A stretch of 64,000 nucleotides of DNA, taken from the NCBI GenBank assembly GCA_014529385.2, contig CM043946.1, forward strand, positions 32,942,558 through 33,006,557. Reading direction: 5' to 3'. Position numbers and translations under genes: made by a program. Shown here one piece after another: positions 59,001 to 64,000 of this stretch. Within the stretch, counting starts at the first letter, position 1; every line of letters starts with the position of its first letter. The notes beneath the pieces are model-generated. The model saw only the letters and a list, made by a program, of their open reading frames with translations, searched no databases and was not told the DNA's origin. The stretch comes from Adiantum capillus-veneris. Lineage: Eukaryota > Streptophyta > Polypodiopsida > Polypodiales > Pteridaceae.

Positions 59001-59982
59001 TATTTCGGCATCATAACCATTCATCATTGCTACCTTGTAGTGGTGGGAACTCGGAGTTTGGGGAAATTTGAGTTTTTTCACTAATCCATAGTTAATGAAA
59101 TTGTGAGTAGCACAGTCATCTACCAAGATGCGCACCTTGTGCCCTTGAAGAGATCCATGCATACGTACTACCTCATGTGGATCAAAGGTCTGTTGCCACA
59201 TGGAAGCTGTGATATAGCATTCATGCACCACCTCGGTGTGTGTTACTTCCACCATAGAGAATCGTCAGGAAGACTCAAGAGGCAGCAGTTGCACCATGTG
59301 CACTGCTTTCTCCTTGCTGTGAGTAGCAGATTTCCCCTTGGGACAATCCTTTTTTCCATGGCCGCTTCCCAAGCATTGAAAGCATAACTTCTCTTTTTTA
59401 GCCTTGTCAAATTCCTCAGGGGAGAGAGAACCACGGGACCCCTTGGGTTTTTTAGCTACTTCAGAATTGGCTACTATAAATTTCCTTTTATTGTGCCCAT
59501 ACTGTGTGCGTGTATTACCATGTGTATTAATAGGCACGTGATTATTCTGTGATTTCTTTTCATCTGAATCATCATGAATGTGTGCTTTCACTATGGCCTC
59601 CTCAAGTGTTTTAGGGTCGTGAGTCTTGACGTGCTTCTTAAGCTCGGGCGTCAAACCACGGATAAACCCACCTACTTGCTGAAAGGTGTCTAGTCCTTTC
59701 AACTTGAGGATAACATCCGATAGCGAGAGATATATTCAAGCAATGATGGGTGTTGGCTCATGGAACACGTGTCCCAAGCCGTCCAATTTTGATCTGCCTC
59801 ATTCGTAGGTAGAAATTATTTTCAAAACATAGCCTCAAAGGTTGCCCAGCTATGTGGTATAATATTCTTCTCCACCATTTGTAGGCCTTGCCTTCTAGAG
59901 TCAGACTTGTCTGCAGTGCTCTAACTGCAGACAAGTCTGACTGCATCCGGAGTACGCCATAACTGCATCCGGAGTATGCCAT
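56014..59982 (-). pseudogene. Decayed Ty3/gypsy retrotransposon interior
   Basis: Minus-strand order: gag (59982-59265) with a CCHC knuckle CFQCLGSGHGKKDC; protease region (59255-58851) with LVDDCATHNFI where DSGA is expected; RT (58515-57956) with [24 protein letters not shown] and an FLDD box in place of YxDD; RNase H (57600-57301); integrase (56850-56240) with KWESISMDFIVGLP, SDRDPKF and TDGQTKRVNQVLEDM; then a short C-terminal piece to 56014. The order RT before integrase defines Ty3/gypsy. The protease change, frame breaks and missing LTRs show it is inactive. No chromodomain is visible before the break. Confidence 0.9.
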
Positions 59983-60003
59983 AAGGCATACTCCGGATGC
60001 AGT
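59899..60003. repeat. Two perfect 19-bp-arm hairpins
   Basis: AGTCAGACTTGTCTGCAGT (59899-59917), a 6-nt loop, then its exact inverse (59924-59942). ACTGCATCCGGAGTATGCC (59962-59980), a 4-nt loop, then its exact inverse (59985-60003). A third, imperfect copy of the ACTGCAT...CCATAAGGCAT unit follows to 60036. Confidence 0.95.
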
Positions 60004-60038
60004 GCTCTAACTGCATTCAGAGTACACCATAAGGCATG

Positions 60039-60346
60039 TGTTAACCCTCACGGATCACGGACACCCCATCACCTACGACGGACATGTATTATGTATTTGG
60101 TAGAGTCAAGTACCGGGCTTGTCGGACCAATAGGAAAAGGGTAAGAGTGATCGCCGATGATAGGCGCACTCTAACTGGAATATTCAAGGGATTAGTTGGC
60201 TAAGCATGGGCGCCCAAGTGTGAATGGGGTGAGCTCATATAAAAGCCAACTAAACCTAAAATTCACTCATTCTCTCATTTGTGCAATAGAAGAGTACTCT
60301 TGCTCCATCTCCATCTCCATCTCCATCTTCTTCTTCTTCACCTCCT

Positions 60347-60386
<40 letters not shown>

Positions 60387-60629
60387 GGAGAGTGTGTGTG
60401 CGATCGAGCATTACGAAGGCACGACGGCGGCGAAGCGGTTGATGACTGCAGCTTCTTCTTCATCGCGGCGAGGAATCCACCACGAAGGCGAGCGTAGAGC
60501 GGTGACTGACACACCCTTTGCTCTCTTGAGCTTGCTAGTTTAGGCTTGTTGTGTGCTTGGAGCCATTTGTGGCTCGCACACGGTGTATTGGCAAGTCCCT
60601 TGCTTCGAGAGTGCGGCAAGGAGCGCACA
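60039..60629 (+). repeat. Putative 5' LTR of a plus-strand gypsy element
   Basis: TGTTAACCC...GCGCACA, about 591 bp; the left end is tentative. A TATAAAAG box at 60238-60245 and a (GT)n(GA)n tract lie within it. The LTR is followed after 4 bp by TGGCGCCGCTGCCGGGG (60634), a primer-site sequence common in plant Ty3/gypsy elements. Confidence 0.75.
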
Positions 60630-60633
60630 TTTT

Positions 60634-60652
60634 TGGCGCCGCTGCCGGGGAA
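60634..60652 (+). promoter_or_regulatory. Primer binding site TGGCGCCG type
   Basis: TGGCGCCGCTGCCGGGGAA just after the LTR end; its exact inverse stands at 63692-63710. Confidence 0.85.
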
Positions 60653-61572
60653 ATGTCCTACACTAAGCTCGGTTAAGCACTTTACGCTTTCTTGTGGTGC
60701 AATTTCTATCATAGGAAAGGCAGGGAATGAGTGTGTGTAGTTGTGTGGAGATTTCTGTTTTTTGCGTTTTCTGGTTTGCACAGCACAATTAGCATTTCTT
60801 GCGTTTATGCGTTTTCTGCATTTTCTGGTTTGCACTGCACAGTTCTGTCAAGTTTCAATTTTTTTGCATTTTCTGTGTTTTCTGGTTTATGCACAGTTAG
60901 ACACACAATTAGTTAATTAAGTAGGCTAGTAATTAGGTGAGATAGAAAGTAGGTAGGTGAGGTCAACGCGCACCAAAACGCGTACCAAAAAAAAATTAAA
61001 AAAAATAATAATAATTTGAAAAAAAATTGAAATTTTTTTTTTTTTTTTCCGAAAAATAAAAACGTGAGTGAGGGGGAGGTTAAATTTTCGAAAATAAAAA
61101 ACGTGAGTTTTAAAACGGACGGGTTGGTTTGTATAAAAGTTAGATCAGGATCATTTCCCCAAGCCCAAGCCCAAGCCCAGGCCCAGGCCTCAGTCCTCAG
61201 TCTTGTGATGTATACTAGACTCACTCTTATATATATACCCTACTCCCTCAAGAGGGAATGAGAGCATGTGGGACAAGTCCTCCACTCTCCTCCCTTCTCT
61301 TCCCACTTGCACCCTTAGACTTGCTATTTGGAGCCTAGTTCCCCAGCTAGGAAAAGACTGTTTCGGGCTTTTCTGGAGCAAAATAGAACCAAACGGTGGG
61401 CTGTAAAGCACAGCGCGTCCCTCCTAGCGATACGCTCATTTTGAGCTATCACACGGCCCATTCCACGACACGCTCTAAAAAATCTAGCAAAAAAAAAACA
61501 AAAAAACACGCAAAAAACTAGTCACAAGGCCTCCTAGAGCAGCTTTTTGACACCTTAGGGTATCAAAAGCAC

Positions 61573-63505
61573 ATGCACTTACGCTCTGGGCGGGTGCTAG
61601 AACACGAGTATATTGAGGGTGCCTCTGTTCATACGGACACCCATTACCCATCCACGATAGGCTCTAGACCCTCAGCGGGGACACAAGGTAGCACCACCCA
61701 AGACCCTAAAATAGCCGCTAGTGATTCCTCCTCCGACTCAGAAATCATGGAAGCATACCATACCCAAAACACTGAGAGAGAAGGCCATGTACCTCCCGAA
61801 GCTCCACAGCCTAGTACTAGTATGTTTAGCCGTTTCATGGAAACATTAGGTAGAGCTACTCGCTCAGAACCTGATGCAATTGAAGCACACGAAGGGGGTG
61901 GGGAAGTGGACTCTCCTTTCACATCGCATGTGGACCCCACACCTCCAAAGAGTGTCCATGTGGATATCCTGTCAACTTCTTACCAAGAAGGCCCTGTTGA
62001 GCTGCCTCCTTCAGAAGTTCCCTCTAGAGTACCGTTGGTGACAAGTAAAACCACGGGGAGCAACATTGCTTCTACCTCACAAGAAACCGTTAACACGTCG
62101 ACTTTAGAAGGATTGTTCATTAACTATCATTGGACATACGACCTCCACACTGAGGTGTTGACGGATCTACACTCTGGCCACACCTACCATGTAGGATGGA
62201 TAGAGATTGTACAATCCACCTCTAGTGCCACGAGCATCGAAGATCAACAGAAAATGATCTGTAATGTTATCCATGGCATTATTATATCGGAAAGGCAAAA
62301 CCGAGGGGTAAATATACTCTCAACTGGCCCCATGAGATTTCTGGATACGAGCAAGGCTCAACAGCCTACTCTATCACAAATGGAGACTCCTCTAATGAGT
62401 CCCATGGACCCATCTTACGTCATTTCACCTGGGGTCTCTATGCAATCTGAGCCTCCGAGCGACAACTTTAGCTTCCCTCACTTGGCTCAACCCTCTATTA
62501 AGGAAAACACAGTGCTCACTCCAGGGATAGGCCTGACAGAGAATGTATCGATGACATCTACGGTTAGCGCAGTGCCACTACCTAGTGTCGTAGTACCTAA
62601 TATGGGGCCTCGACCGTATGTGCCTCTAGCCCCTTATGCACACATGGCCCCCACACCTCCAATTGTACCACTTGTTCATGCTCCTCGAGTGCCGCTCCCT
62701 AGCCCTTATTCGAGTGGACCTATGCCCGGTTATGTTCCATATCCTGCATCATCCACACATATGCCAAGACCGGTACCCGTCCCTCTCCCACATATGATTC
62801 CAAGAGTACCTCCACCGGCCCTGCCTCCTCACATAGGTGACTTGGCAGTGTTTGCTCAAACCATAGGTCGATCTATCGCGGAAAATATGCGTCATGCATC
62901 TGATAGAGAACCTAGAAGTAAGGCAATACAAATTGCCAAACTCACGCAAAAATTCAATGGGGACGAAGATGCTAGAAAACACATTGAAGTGTTTGAACAA
63001 GTATGTGATTCCTTAGGGGAACGCAACGAAATACATAAGTGCAATGCCTTAAGCTTGACATCAAGTGGGAAGGCTGGTGATTGGTATAGAACCCTAAGGG
63101 TGGACGAGAAAACAATCTACCCTACCCTTAGAAGGTTTTTTCTAAAGGAGTACATACGAGAAGGTGTGCTTTGGGGTGTAGCATCTCAGCTACAGAAGGC
63201 CGAACATAAGGAAGGAGAGTCAGTAAGGGACTTCATTAGTCGTCTAAAGCACTTAAACTCTCGCTGCCCTGTAAATGAGCGCTTCAACAATAACCAACTG
63301 CTTGATCGATTCATCCGAGGGTTGAGGAATGAAGGAATCTATAATGGACTAGTGATTAGAGGTATCACAACCTGGGAAGATGTCACTGCCAATGCAATCC
63401 AATTAGAGGACAACTTGATGATAGCAGGCATGAGGGTGTCTACTGACACGAGATCCACTAGCTCACAAGCCATTGAGTATGAACCCATGACTGCAATGGG
63501 CTTTG
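61573..63505 (+). CDS. Gypsy-type Gag polyprotein, partial
   Basis: An uninterrupted frame starts at ATG 61573 and has no stop before the window's end at 64000 (809 codons). Codons 1-430 are rich in P, S and T with MATH-free low complexity (PYVPLAPYAHMAP-like). From about 62935 a Retrotrans_gag (PF03732-type) domain follows: KFNGDEDARKHIEVFEQV, SGKAGDWYRTL, RRFFLKEYI, KEGESVRDFISRLKHLNSRC and LLDRFIRGL. From about 63505 the frame runs into an inverted copy of the element's own leader, primer site and LTR, so the true gag homology ends there. No zinc knuckle or pol is present. The leader before it (60660-61560) has poly-A/T tracts and a CCCAAG repeat near 61160. Confidence 0.8.
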
Positions 63506-63893
63506 CAGTTAGAAAACGCAGAAATGCAAGAAATGCTAACTGTGTAGTGCAAACCAGAAAACGCAGAAAACGCAAAAAACAGAAATCTCCACACAACTAC
63601 ACACACTCATTCCCTGCCTTTCCTATGATAGAAATTGCACCACAAGAAAGCGTAAAGTGCTTAACCGAGCTTAGTGTAGGGCATTTCCCCGGCAGCGGCG
63701 CCAAAAATGTGCGCTCCTTGCCGCACTGTCGAAGCAAGGGACTTGCCAATACACCGTGTGAGAGCCACAAATGGCTCCAAGCACACAACAAGCCTAAACT
63801 AGCAAGCTCAAGAGAGAAAAGGGTGTGTCACTCACTGCTCTATGCTCGCCTTCGTGGTGGATTCCTCGCCGCGATGAAGAAGAAGCTGCAGTC
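63505..63893 (-). repeat. Inverted copy of the gypsy LTR end, primer site and leader
   Basis: Reverse complement of 60444-60800 at roughly 95% identity by eye, including the primer site (63692-63710) and the LTR segment to 63893. It then diverges. Confidence 0.93.
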
Positions 63894-64000
63894 GTGCCGG
63901 GCTCAACCTTCCCACTTGCTGAGAAAGATATTCACTGCATCCTTATTGCGATCTCGATCCTCTCCCTTAAAAGTCGGTGTCTTGGTGTTTTTCAACAACT

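Noticed and set aside
60338-60835. 165-codon minus-strand frame
   Set aside because: Antisense to the gypsy LTR, primer site and leader. The same residues appear at 63510-63890 because that region is an inverted copy.
63505-64000. Last ~165 codons of the open gag frame as real Gag sequence
   Set aside because: They translate an antisense LTR and leader; homology to Gag ends near 63505.

Overview
This is nuclear DNA of a eukaryote with GT-AG introns of roughly 75-300 bp, long (CT)n/(GA)n/(CA)n microsatellites and dense LTR retrotransposons. The primer sites (TGGTATCAGAGC type for Ty1/copia, TGGCGCCG type for one gypsy element), a plant-like soluble epoxide hydrolase and an EXO70 fragment point to a land plant with a large, transposon-rich genome. 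A fern or other seed-free plant fits, but this is inference. No rRNA, tRNA, CRISPR or bacterial-type feature was found.

Layout. 0-6 kb: two LINE copies of one family in opposite orientation, both ending in microsatellites, one with an internal duplication; then an EXO70 fragment. 9.5-15.5 kb: a broken plus-strand gene of unknown function. It is split by a 1.3-kb DNA transposon (flanking TTAA) and a 1.6-kb solo LTR (target duplication TAAGG); the reading frame rejoins across both. 15.5-20 kb: a minus-strand gene of unknown function, split in frame by a gag-only LTR element (TR-GAG type, 16332-19347). 20-25 kb: three tandem arrays and scattered hairpins, most built on one inverted motif (TTCGCTTGGT...), around a minus-strand coding fragment and a plus-strand gene. 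That plus-strand gene, 23.6-26.2 kb, is the most striking object here. It encodes a histone H3-like fold at the N-terminus, an acidic linker, and a Ulp1/C48-type cysteine protease followed by a coiled coil and a GTSGNNRGRG-type tail. A further unknown minus-strand gene converges on it (26.5-27.7 kb).

29.5-36.2 kb: a LINE endonuclease fragment and a decayed minus-strand Ty1/copia element. 36.9-38.4 kb: an apparently intact five-exon epoxide hydrolase gene (313 aa), the only ordinary host gene that looks functional. 39.7-41.7 kb: microsatellite clusters. 42-51.5 kb: a nested retrotransposon set. A young intact Ty1/copia (identical 227-bp LTRs, TCATC target duplication, 1439-aa polyprotein) sits inside an older decayed relative. 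51.7-54.4 kb: degenerate repeats. 54.5-60 kb: an internally deleted LTR element fused to a decayed minus-strand Ty3/gypsy. 60-64 kb: a plus-strand gypsy 5' LTR, primer site and long gag frame, ending in an inverted copy of its own LTR-leader.

The unknown genes between 9.5 and 27.7 kb share a decay pattern: in-frame stops that mostly sit one C-to-T change away from CGA, CAG or CAA. They lie side by side and are interspersed with hairpin arrays. They may be parts of one or more large, old, multi-gene mobile elements, or an ordinary gene cluster being silenced and eroded. The sequence alone does not decide between these.
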